Source: Aurantiochytrium sp. KH105
Taxonomy: Eukaryota > Sar > Bigyra > Thraustochytrida > Thraustochytriidae
Assembly: GCA_003116975.1 (NCBI GenBank)
Contig: BGKB01000512.1
Coordinates: forward strand, 62,001 to 126,000
Direction of reading: 5' to 3'
DNA: 64,000 bases
Positions 27,679-36,668 of the stretch are shown piece by piece. The translations under genes and the position numbers were made by a program. The number at the start of each line of letters is the position of its first letter. The stretch's first letter is position 1. Below the pieces are notes generated by a model. It was not told where the DNA came from and ran no database searches. It saw nothing but the letters and a program-made list of their open reading frames with translations.

Positions 27679-30600
27679 ATGCAGAACGTGGAAGACGTCG
27701 AGCACACGGTGGCACAGGTCTGCACATTTAACAACCTTCGCTTGCCTGGCGAGAGTGCCGACGGTGATGGCGGGACGAACGAACATGCTCGCAGGAGGGC
27801 GAGGATGGAGGTGTACGCAGACGTGAAGGAGCTCGAAGTGTTCCAGCTCGCCGATCTCTACACCATGCGTTTCACAGCCCGATTTCCAGACCTTGTAGAG
27901 CTGCGCGTCATGAGTCAGAGTGGAGTGCAAGAGCTACGCGGCATTGGATCCTGCGTCTTACTGGAAAAGCTTTGGGTTACGAACTGCGGACTACGTAGAT
28001 TGGGTACTGAGATTGGAAACTGTGCGCGTCTCATTTCCATCGACGTCTCCAATAACGAGCTCACCCGCATTCGTGAGCTCGAAACCTTGCGCGATCTCCG
28101 CAAACTTTGGGTCAACGAGAATCAACTCACCTCCTTGGAGGACGTGAGCAAGCTCGAGACGCTCGAGGAGCTTTGGGCTGCCCGGAACTTTATTTCGGAA
28201 ATCGGCACGTCCCTCGACAAACTTCATTTGTTACGCGAACTCAATCTGGCCGAGAATGAGCTCCGCACCTTCAAGGAGGTGCTCAATCTTGCGCGTCTTC
28301 CCAAACTCGACCAACTCACCCTCAACGATCCTCACTTTGGCAGCAATCCAGTGTGTCTACTCAGCAACTACCGTACCTACATACTTTGCCACTTGCGATC
28401 TCTGAATAGCTTTGATGGGAGCCGCATCGACGAAGAAATCAAGCTTGTCACAGACGCCACCTTTTACAAAAAGCGCATGTATTACAACATGCGCATCAAA
28501 ACGCTCAAGCGAAACATGACGAATGTTCTGCGAAAGGCCAAGGACATGGCTGGAGCCAGCGAGAGTCGCATCAACATGAGTCTGAGTGTCCTTGTGCGCC
28601 AACGGAAGCAAGTGCAACGCGAGCTCGACGAACTGCGCATTTATGGCGAGCGCCGAGGCGCCTCGCGAGATAGCGTGGATGCCGCAACCGTCAAGCAACT
28701 CGAAAATAAGCAGCTCGCGCTTGACGCCTGCGTTGCAGGTCGGCGCGCGCAAGTTGCTGCCATTGCGGACGCGCAGATCCAGCTTGGCAAAAACGTGCAG
28801 CAGATTGGTGCCAAGGCCATCGAGTACCTGAACCTGGAGCTTGAGAGCGGAGGCAATCTTCGTCTCGTCGAGGGCAAGTCCGGCACTGATTCCTTTGTTG
28901 ACTGGGTTCGCGACTTCTGCCGCGACGCAGTGGACGCGACGGCGTACAAGGCTCTTGGTCTCAAAGGTGTCGAGCCGGAGCAAGTTCTTCGTGTGCATAA
29001 CAAGAGCCTCAAGGTTCTCTTTGAGCAGCGTGTTGCACAAATTACAGAAGGCTCAGGGATCTCAAATGTTCCCATCGAGTACGCGTTCTTTGTTGTTGAT
29101 AAAGACGGCCCTGTCTCCAGCGATGAGATTGCCGCAGGAGGATTTCCGGACCCAGCCACCTTTTTGGCCGGTACTGGACACGCTGCCATTCCTTTGCGTA
29201 ATTTTCTCGACTCAAGAGAGCTGCGAGGAAGACGCACTGGACTCCCGTCGACGAACGAGTTCTCAATCGTGGTCGCGCAAGTTTTTCCGGGCCGGCATGC
29301 CAGCACAGACGAAGCGTGCGCTCTCGTGGCATCCAAGCAAGCCGTGGAAGCCCAGATCCCGCTCCGTAAACGTACCCATGCGCAAATCATTGTGCCCCCG
29401 CACCGCGAAGCGCGCAAGCAGATCTACGAGGAAAGGCTCTGGGGTTCCCAGGATGCTGGAAGTGCCATGTTTCTGCCAGAGAGCGTAGGGGCCAACACGG
29501 TATTGCCCACTCGCTTTCGCGGATTCCATGTCTTGGTCAACGAAGCTCCGTCGACCTCTGGCGACCAAAACGAAGTCGGCGCGCAGTCTTCCAAACGTAC
29601 GCCAGACCAAAGCTTAGCGCACAAACGCAAAGAGTACCTTGTCTTTGACAAACGACTGGTCTTGCCTGAGTTCATTGTGCGCCTTCGTTGCGTGCCAGAG
29701 GAATGCTTGAGTGCTCGTCAGTGTACAATGCCTGGCATCGATTCCGCCTCCACGTGTCGAACACCAGCGACTGTGGAGGCAAGCGAAGTTGATTTGAGCG
29801 GGGACGTGGGTCCACTGCTCGAGCCACTCGTGGAGTTCCTGAATCAATTGCCTCGTTTTGAGACGATGCACGGCACCACCACAAAGCGCTGTGAACAAGT
29901 CATGGCCATGTTGCCTCGCGTACGCGCTCGTGAAACACTTGCGGAAATGTCGGAACTCGTTGTCCTCAACTGGACATGCCAGCCAAGCCTGTCGCAGCTC
30001 ACCTATCTCAATCTGCACGGTAACAATGTGCGGGAGATTCGAGGCTTGGCAACGTGCAAATCGCTCAAGACTCTCATTCTCTCCTTTAACGAGCTTCAAG
30101 AGATCCAAGGTCTCGACACAAATGTAGAGCTCGTTCATTTGGATCTTGGATACAACGCAATACGCTTCATCAGCGGGCTCGATGCTCTCTGCAAGCTACA
30201 GAACTTGGAGCTAAACAACAACCTCATTCATCGCCTCGGGGATATTACTGCCATGCGACCGCGGTTCCCGGCCTTGGACAAGCTGGATCTTAGCAGCAAC
30301 GCAGTTTGCGAGGCACCTCTGTACACGAAACGCTGCCTCGAGACCTTTCCGCTGCTTACCAAGCTGGACGGAAGGGCAGTAACGGATCGGGATCGTCTCC
30401 TCGAGGCGGCACGCATCGTCGTGTTGGACGACGAGACCCTTGCCCAGTTTGCGCGGCGCCTGGCTCCCTCGATTACGGCCAGTTCACTGAAAGAGGTCGA
30501 AAAGATCGAGATTACCAAGGCGCACCTTCCGGACCTCGTTGGTATTGACAAGCTGACGTCTCTCCGAAGCGTCTCCCTTGCGGGCAACGATTTGATATCA

Positions 30601-32577
30601 GTGGAGTGTCTTGCGCATTGCCAGCTGCTCGAAGAGGTGAATCTTGAGGAGAATCGCATTTCCAAGCTGGACGGTTTGCAAGAGTGCAAATTCTTGAAAA
30701 AGCTCGATCTAGGCAAGAACCGCATCTCGCGCATTAGCGGCCTTGAAGGGCTGACGAACTTGGCGCAGCTCAGCCTCGAGGACAACGACATTCGAACTTT
30801 GTCGGGCTTGTCGCGACTCACGGGTCTCATGGAGTTGTACATTGGCAACAATAAGATCGAAGGTCTGCGCGAGCTGCAGCAGCTCCGAGGGTTGCCGCGT
30901 CTGCTCATTCTGGACACATTGGGGAACCCAGTCTCGCGGGAGTCTGCGTACCGCTTGTATGTGGTGTTTTATCTGAAAAAGCTCAAAGTGCTTGATGGCG
31001 TGGGTATTGAGCGCACCGAGGTTGCGGCTGCACGTGAGCGCTTTGCAGGAAGGCTCTCGTTAGAATTTCTTACGGACCAAGTGGGTCATCGGTTTTACGA
31101 ACAAGTACACGAGCTTGATCTTTCGCAGAGCAAGCTACGTGATATCGAAAAGGGCTGTCTCACGGGAGAGCATTTTCCGAATCTTTGCTCTCTTGATCTC
31201 GGCGCAAACACGCTAGTCTCGGTGAACTCGATCCGAGGACTGGGGTCGCTCACCGTGTTGCAGCTGTCGAGAAACCGCCTCACGGGACTTGGCGCCAAGG
31301 TCCTTGCATCCCTTCCCCGGCTACAACATCTCGAGCTCGGTCAGAACCGAATCGAAAGCATCAAAGACCTTCATTTGGGCAGTTGCAAGGAGCTGAGGGT
31401 GTTGCGTCTGGATGGGAACGAAATTTCAATCGTGGACGGCCTCGAGGGTTGTACAGGGCTACGTGAACTGGATCTGAGCAAGAACAAATTTCGTTCGATG
31501 GAGTCTTTTGAACGCGAAGTGCCTGCGTTGGCAAATCTTCGGTGCTTACACATGGAAGACAATGGCTTGCGAAGTTTGGGGGATCTAAAGCAATGTGTCA
31601 AGCTTCATTCGCTGCACCTCAACAGCAATCGTCTGCTTGACCTCGACGAGCTCGACAGACTCATGTGCATTCCCTTTTTGCTCGAGCTCTCGGTAGCAGG
31701 CAATCCTGTGGCGCGCAAGAAAATGTACCGCTCCAGAGTTGTTTTTGGTATGGTGGCACTCAAGTTTCTTGACGGAAAGGAGATCACCAACGAGGAGCGG
31801 CTGCGGACCGATGCACTTCTGAGTCAAGGGGGGCCTGAGTCCTTGGACCCAATTGCTAGCTCATACCAAGATTCCGGCCTCACGCTTCCGGCCAGCTCGA
31901 ATCCTGACTCAAGAGAGCGGGCCAGTGGCTTCAATCTTGGTGCTTTGACCGTGACAGGCAAGGTCCCCGCCAAAGCGCCAGTCTTTGGTGTGTGCGGACG
32001 AGGTGGGTTTGCAAGTGGCAAGGGTGGCCTGAATGGGAGTAGCGGCGGCGGCAGCAGCGCGGAAAGTGAAGCTGGCGTTGCGAAAAGTCCGGCAAGACAC
32101 GGGAGGACCCTGGAGATCGCGGGATCTGGGTCACGGCGCACCTCGTCTTCGCGGATCCGCATTCCTGTTTCGCGCAAGCCGGCGGAAGACCTCAATCTAA
32201 TTGTAAACAACTCGAACCAAACGCAACGGAGAGTTGCTCGAGGACCTGGTCATCCAGAAGACCGTGTGCGTCTTCCCCGCGTGAGCCCTGACGGCCAGTC
32301 TCCAAGTGGCACGCCTGTCGGCAAGGAGACGCAGGCAACGCATCCTCGCGCTTCATCGTCTGGTTCGTCAAACTCGTCCATGTCTTCTTCTTCTTCTTCT
32401 TCTCCGACGAGTACTGCACAGACACCGCAGTCGAGTACGGGACCGGCGGAGGACGCGGGTCTCACCGAGTTTCAAAAGCTATTTGCGAATACCCACAACC
32501 ACAAGGCCATCTGGCAGACGCCGCCGGAGCGTTCGCGCAGTGGAAGACGCTCCTTTGTACAGGCGGTTCGTCGCTGA
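27679..32577 (+). CDS. LRRC9: LRRC9-type leucine-rich repeat protein (axonemal)
   Basis: 1632 aa from ATG 27679 (MQNVEDVEHTV). The frame is open upstream but that part is not conserved. SDS22-type leucine-rich repeats come in blocks at about 70-260, 755-900, 940-1100 and 1137-1367. Between the first two is a long linker. Diagnostic words shared with animal LRRC9 follow the first block: LNDPHFGSNPVCLLSNYRTY, then MYYNMRIKTLKRN, then an acidic and coiled region. The tail (about 1380-1632) is Ser/Gly/Pro-rich and disordered. LRRC9 is a large cilium- or flagellum-associated LRR protein, so this gene supports a flagellated life stage together with katanin nearby. The molecular role is not established from sequence. 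Single exon. Confidence 0.9.
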   Translation: MQNVEDVEHTVAQVCTFNNLRLPGESADGDGGTNEHARRRARMEVYADVKELEVFQLADLYTMRFTARFPDLVELRVMSQSGVQELRGIGSCVLLEKLWVTNCGLRRLGTEIGNCARLISIDVSNNELTRIRELETLRDLRKLWVNENQLTSLEDVSKLETLEELWAARNFISEIGTSLDKLHLLRELNLAENELRTFKEVLNLARLPKLDQLTLNDPHFGSNPVCLLSNYRTYILCHLRSLNSFDGSRIDEEIKLVTDATFYKKRMYYNMRIKTLKRNMTNVLRKAKDMAGASESRINMSLSVLVRQRKQVQRELDELRIYGERRGASRDSVDAATVKQLENKQLALDACVAGRRAQVAAIADAQIQLGKNVQQIGAKAIEYLNLELESGGNLRLVEGKSGTDSFVDWVRDFCRDAVDATAYKALGLKGVEPEQVLRVHNKSLKVLFEQRVAQITEGSGISNVPIEYAFFVVDKDGPVSSDEIAAGGFPDPATFLAGTGHAAIPLRNFLDSRELRGRRTGLPSTNEFSIVVAQVFPGRHASTDEACALVASKQAVEAQIPLRKRTHAQIIVPPHREARKQIYEERLWGSQDAGSAMFLPESVGANTVLPTRFRGFHVLVNEAPSTSGDQNEVGAQSSKRTPDQSLAHKRKEYLVFDKRLVLPEFIVRLRCVPEECLSARQCTMPGIDSASTCRTPATVEASEVDLSGDVGPLLEPLVEFLNQLPRFETMHGTTTKRCEQVMAMLPRVRARETLAEMSELVVLNWTCQPSLSQLTYLNLHGNNVREIRGLATCKSLKTLILSFNELQEIQGLDTNVELVHLDLGYNAIRFISGLDALCKLQNLELNNNLIHRLGDITAMRPRFPALDKLDLSSNAVCEAPLYTKRCLETFPLLTKLDGRAVTDRDRLLEAARIVVLDDETLAQFARRLAPSITASSLKEVEKIEITKAHLPDLVGIDKLTSLRSVSLAGNDLISVECLAHCQLLEEVNLEENRISKLDGLQECKFLKKLDLGKNRISRISGLEGLTNLAQLSLEDNDIRTLSGLSRLTGLMELYIGNNKIEGLRELQQLRGLPRLLILDTLGNPVSRESAYRLYVVFYLKKLKVLDGVGIERTEVAAARERFAGRLSLEFLTDQVGHRFYEQVHELDLSQSKLRDIEKGCLTGEHFPNLCSLDLGANTLVSVNSIRGLGSLTVLQLSRNRLTGLGAKVLASLPRLQHLELGQNRIESIKDLHLGSCKELRVLRLDGNEISIVDGLEGCTGLRELDLSKNKFRSMESFEREVPALANLRCLHMEDNGLRSLGDLKQCVKLHSLHLNSNRLLDLDELDRLMCIPFLLELSVAGNPVARKKMYRSRVVFGMVALKFLDGKEITNEERLRTDALLSQGGPESLDPIASSYQDSGLTLPASSNPDSRERASGFNLGALTVTGKVPAKAPVFGVCGRGGFASGKGGLNGSSGGGSSAESEAGVAKSPARHGRTLEIAGSGSRRTSSSRIRIPVSRKPAEDLNLIVNNSNQTQRRVARGPGHPEDRVRLPRVSPDGQSPSGTPVGKETQATHPRASSSGSSNSSMSSSSSSSPTSTAQTPQSSTGPAEDAGLTEFQKLFANTHNHKAIWQTPPERSRSGRRSFVQAVRR

Positions 32578-32771
32578 CTAACTGGAAGTCCGCAGCGCTT
32601 CAGATCTCTGTGAATTGCATGCTATAAATAGAATTAGAAAAGAAGAGGATTTCTTGATGAACTTGTTTGTCTTCATAAAAAACTTGCTTTCGGGCACGGG
32701 TTCCTTGTGCGGATGAGTTGACTGCCGCACAAGAAGGAGACGCGCTGCGTTGCACTGCACATGACATTGAA

Positions 32772-33668
32772 TTAACTGAAAAACTTGTTCGTGCCCGTGA
32801 TGCGCAAGGCCACCTGCTGGGCCTCTGGAATCTCGACAGTGATAGGATCCTCGAGCGCGGCGCTCTGCGCAACCCATTCGAAAGTCCACCCGAACTCTTC
32901 GGCAGCCTCAAGAAGCGCCTTCCACTCGTGCTCTTCAAAGCCCGGATAGTTGATGAGTTCGTCAAAAACAAGAAGCGTCCCAGGGACAATTCTCGGCGCA
33001 AGCTGGCGCAAGGTATATATTGTAGCCGAGTACAAGTCGGCATCAAGATGAGCCACAGCAACCTTTTGGTCTTCGGCTCCGTCATGTTTTGCCAAAAAGG
33101 GCTCGAGGGAATCCTGAAAGAGACCCTTGACGAGAGTGACGTTGTCGGCAACCTTGGGGAATTTCCCTTTGCAATCAAAGGTACCTTTGTCAAATTTATC
33201 TCGCCAGCTTTCGGGGAGGCCCTCGAATGTGTCGAATCCATAGACGGTGCGCCCGGGCGGCGCGTGGCGCGCCATAAGGTTGATGGTTTTGCCGGAGAAG
33301 ACGCCGAATTCGAGCCACAGGCCCTCCAAGGGCTTGCCGCGCGAGCAGGCCCACTCGAGCGGAATCTTGGCAATACGGTCGCGCGAGGGACGTTTGAGAT
33401 CGAGACGCCACGCTTTGTCTGCGCGCGCCTTGAAGCCGCCCGGCGCGTCGTCGATCTCACCTTCGTCCTCGCTCAGCTCGCCCTCCTCCTTTTCGTCCTC
33501 GTCGTTGTTCGCGCTGGTGGTGCCCGCGGCTACTGCCGCGGCGGCTGCGCCGTCTCCGCTGTGCGAGTCTATGGCCGCACCCTTGGCTTCTTCATCGGCC
33601 TCGCCGCCTCGCGCGCGCTTCGTGGTTTCGCCCTCGCCCTCAACCTCGCTCTCGCCCTCGCGCTTCAT
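32772..33668 (-). CDS. TylF-like class I SAM-dependent methyltransferase
   Basis: 298 aa from ATG 33668. Residues 1-75 are a low-complexity acidic/basic head (EGELSEDEGEIDD). The fold starts near 95. The SAM-binding motif I is LWLEFGVFSGKTINLMA; then YGFDTFEGLPESWRD, the acidic LDADLYSATIYTL, and GTLLVFDELINYPGFEEHE. These match the TylF/macrocin O-methyltransferase and Methyltransf_24 family, in which the two Asp-containing motifs bind metal and SAM. The family modifies sugars or small molecules, and the substrate here is unknown. Stand-alone gene, convergent with LRRC9 (gap 194 bp), not in a biosynthetic cluster. Confidence 0.88.
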   Translation of the reverse strand: MKREGESEVEGEGETTKRARGGEADEEAKGAAIDSHSGDGAAAAAVAAGTTSANNDEDEKEEGELSEDEGEIDDAPGGFKARADKAWRLDLKRPSRDRIAKIPLEWACSRGKPLEGLWLEFGVFSGKTINLMARHAPPGRTVYGFDTFEGLPESWRDKFDKGTFDCKGKFPKVADNVTLVKGLFQDSLEPFLAKHDGAEDQKVAVAHLDADLYSATIYTLRQLAPRIVPGTLLVFDELINYPGFEEHEWKALLEAAEEFGWTFEWVAQSAALEDPITVEIPEAQQVALRITGTNKFFS

Positions 33669-35598
33669 GGTCTTCGCAGAGTGCGATTTGCCGTCGTGGC
33701 GAAAATTGTGCGCAAAGACGACTGCAAGACGTCCGTCGAAGACGTCCTACATCATCAGCGCCAGAACACCGGCTACAGACCGCTTTTGGGCTGCGTTGCC
33801 CCAATAAATGTAGAAAATCGCCAGGCGGACTTGCAGGTGAACATGCTCACCAACCGGGAGCTCGAATCCGCTGCAAAGAGAGCATCATCTGCGGAACACC
33901 ACACGCAGCGCTTATATCGCCGCTAAGCATAACGGCAAATCCGAACGACGAGGAATGACCTTGCATGAAAAACGAAACGAAAAGGTGTCTGCTGAAAAAC
34001 TTGAGATCGAAAATCTTGGCAAGTGACGTGCAATGGTGGATCAAGGCACATCCAAACGTTGAGCTACGCAAGGCACAAAAGCAAAAGAAAAGGCGAGCGC
34101 AGCTTCGACGAGAAGGCTGCAAGTGCGGTCCTTGCGCCTGGAGACTGGCTTTGCTCACTTAAGGAGTATACTGTACCTTGGAACACAAGTGTAAGATATG
34201 TTTAGGGGCAATGCGACCTTTGCTTTCGACGTCGTCCCAGCATAACTAGTTAATGAGCGGCGCTGGTCGTCGGAACAAAGCACTTTTATTCATGAACTGC
34301 TCAAGGAGCGCCACACCAATCCTGCAGTCGAAGCTGCGAAACGAGAACATGAGATTCGCGATACTCTCCCACGGGTACTGCTGCTCTTCAAGTGTCTCCA
34401 AAGAAGGCGCATCTATTGATCGAAGTTGGGAAGTTACCGTGCGCCTTTCTTCAAGATATCCACACGCGAAACCGCGGTGTTCAATTCGCGGAGGCGGCAA
34501 GAGGTCCGTCCCTTGCTGCTGCAAGCTGCTCTTTTGACCAAATGATTTCTTCAGTGTCATCGAGCCCAAGTGAAACGCGACCTTAAGCAACGAGGCCATG
34601 TTACAGTGACTTGCGGTCGAAAGTAGACGCGGTGCAGGCCTCCTCCGTCGCATTTTCTGCCTCAATCCATCCCGATTTCACGATCAGAAAACTGCGGTTT
34701 ACAATTCGTCCGCAGCCACGCCATTGGTAAGCACGCCATCCGGCGCCATCGGCTGGATGGCTAGCTAGCTGGCTGGCTGGTGAGCTGGCAAGCATTTGTT
34801 CCACATGCCTGCAGTTCCTGACATCATCTGTCGTTGTTTACACCCACTCTCGTAGGATGCAGTGGCCGCTGCATCGTGCGTGCGAAAGAATTGGGCCGTC
34901 CGACTGAGAAGGGCGACGCAATGAGTCTTACCAAGGCCTGCAGTCACGGTGACATCACGGATCGATGATGATCTCAAAGCGACCCTAACGGCTCTTCCCG
35001 CCGTTACTGTATGTCGCCACGCTCGTGGTCTCTTCGAGTTTGGGTGCCTCACCGCAGGCGTTTCGCCTCGGACGAGGAGCCGCGTACCTGGCGCTGTCGC
35101 GTGCTTCGTGCCTCTCGCGCGGCCTCTCACCATCTGCATGTCGTCTTACGGCCGCGGATCGCTGTCGCTATCGCTGGGCCGAGCCTCCAACAAGCGGCGC
35201 TGGGGCAGGCGTGGTGGCGAATTGGAGTTGCCGGGGGGTGTCAGTCGCATCAGTCAAGCAGGCCCAGTGATCGGCCACGGCACATTGTACAAACAAAGCC
35301 ATCTGCTGCAGCTGCAGCTGCTGCTACTGAGTGATGGCGGCCGATCGCTCTGCTCTGCTCTGCCGCGGAGAAGCCATCGGTCAACCTTCTCATGAAACCT
35401 GCTTGCTCCAGCTGCACTGCCGACCGCGATGCGGTCAGTCTTGCGTGCGTAAGCGTGGGTGCATGCAGCAGCAGAAAAGGCCCTCCCATTCCGAAACGTC
35501 GCTGGGTCGGGTCGGCTGGGACGGAGACACCTGCTGTGCACGCGCACGCTCGCACGCGGTGCAAGGCTTGCAGCTGCAGCGCGCGCGGTGCAACAAGA

Positions 35599-35600
<2 letters not shown>

Positions 35601-35630
<30 letters not shown>
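35601..35630 (+). repeat. CAG10 microsatellite, intergenic
   Basis: Ten uninterrupted CAG units after CAACAAGAAA, outside any accepted gene. Confidence 0.9.
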
Positions 35631-35631
<1 letters not shown>

Positions 35632-36043
35632 GTAAGCGGTGCAAACGGTCAGCTATCGTCGTCTGTCTGACCCATCGCTCAACCAACCTCCCTTCCCCGC
35701 CACCATCGTTGAGTCAAGGAATTTGGCGGTGGTCCTTGTGCCCGAACGCAGGCCAAGCCGACCTGGAATCAGCGACACTTTGTCCTGCTTCATAAGCAGC
35801 AAAGCAATTTAGGCTGACCCAGGTTCGCTGCGATTTTGCCGTTCCACCCCGCCCTGCCCAAGCTGCGGTCATTCACAGCTCTCTCTGGCCGGGCAGGCGG
35901 GACTGGTCGCGCCCCTCGCGCTTGCTTGTGTTCTTCCTTCCTTTCTTTGCACCCCGGCGCGCCAAGCAAACACACCAACCAGGACCAAACAAACCTCTAA
36001 AAAAAAGTTGGCTGCAAGGTCCGCCTGGCTCGCGTCCAGGCAA

Positions 36044-36070
36044 TTAGCTAGCTAGCTAGCTAGCTAGCTG
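36044..36070. repeat. TAGC tetranucleotide array
   Basis: About six self-complementary TAGC units. The same word recurs near 34760 and at 48108-48130, always in gene-free DNA. Confidence 0.85.
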
Positions 36071-36133
36071 CGCAGGGTCCCCCGAGCCCAGTCTTGGCGT
36101 CGGCCTCGAGTTCCTCTCGCATCATCATCATTT

Positions 36134-36134
<1 letters not shown>

Positions 36135-36167
<33 letters not shown>
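36135..36167 (+). repeat. CAG11 microsatellite in LCCL-gene upstream region
   Basis: Eleven pure CAG units. They are in frame with the downstream gene, but there is no ATG before or just after them, so they are probably untranslated leader or promoter. Confidence 0.9.
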
Positions 36168-36172
<5 letters not shown>

Positions 36173-36668
36173 AGAACAGCAGCGGCGGCGGCGGCGGCGG
36201 TCTCACTTGCTTGCTTGGCCTCGAGCGGAAGAAAGCGGTCGTCGCTCTCCTGATCGCGCTTTAGCGTCGATCGAAGCTCCGCCTCGTTTCGGCCTCGCTT
36301 CCCGCCCCGTTTCCCGCGCGACCTCGGCCGCCAGCCGGCCTCGCTCGGCCTGCTCCGGCCTGGGCTCGCGTCGCCCCGGCGCTCGCCAATCAGCCGCGCG
36401 AGCGCAGCCAGATTGGGAAAGCAAGCAAGCAAGCGAGCAAGCAAGCACGCGCGGCGCGAGCTCGTCGCGGTCGCTAAGCACCGCGTGCGCCGTAAGAGCG
36501 AAGAAGAAGGAGAAGAAGGAAGAGAGCGCGGTGCACGCGCGGGGACTCGCGCCGCGCGTCCCACTTTGGTGTGCGCACCAAAGCCATAGCATACCTACTT
36601 TACCTTGCGCGGTTTGCGCGCGCGGCCGAGCAGAGCGTTGCGGAGCAGAGCGGCAACGGACGGGCGCC

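Larger units (their letters stand above)
33669..36668. other. 3 kb gene-poor region rich in CAG, TAGC and GGCT microsatellites
   Basis: Between the methyltransferase (-) and the LCCL gene (+). Contents: mixed-composition sequence to about 34650 with a weak minus-strand ORF (34246-34653) that I do not accept; GGCTAGCTAGCTGGCTGGCTGG near 34750-34785; AGCTGC palindromic repeats at 35300-35328; a CAG10 tract at 35601-35630; a TAGC array at 36044-36070; a CAG11 tract at 36135-36167; AAGCAAGC repeats near 36418-36448. The last 500 bases are very GC-rich and are likely the LCCL gene's promoter and leader. Confidence 0.5.

Noticed and set aside
32718-33926. Long + strand frame over the methyltransferase
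   Set aside because: Antisense of the TylF-like fold; no recognisable protein pattern.
34246-34653. Minus-strand ORF of about 135 aa in the 3 kb spacer
   Set aside because: Starts at an ordinary ATG and has fairly balanced composition, but no motif, no neighbour logic and no supporting signals; too weak to call.
36132-36668. N-terminal polyQ extension of the LCCL protein
   Set aside because: Open in frame but has no ATG; the first ATG is at 36669.
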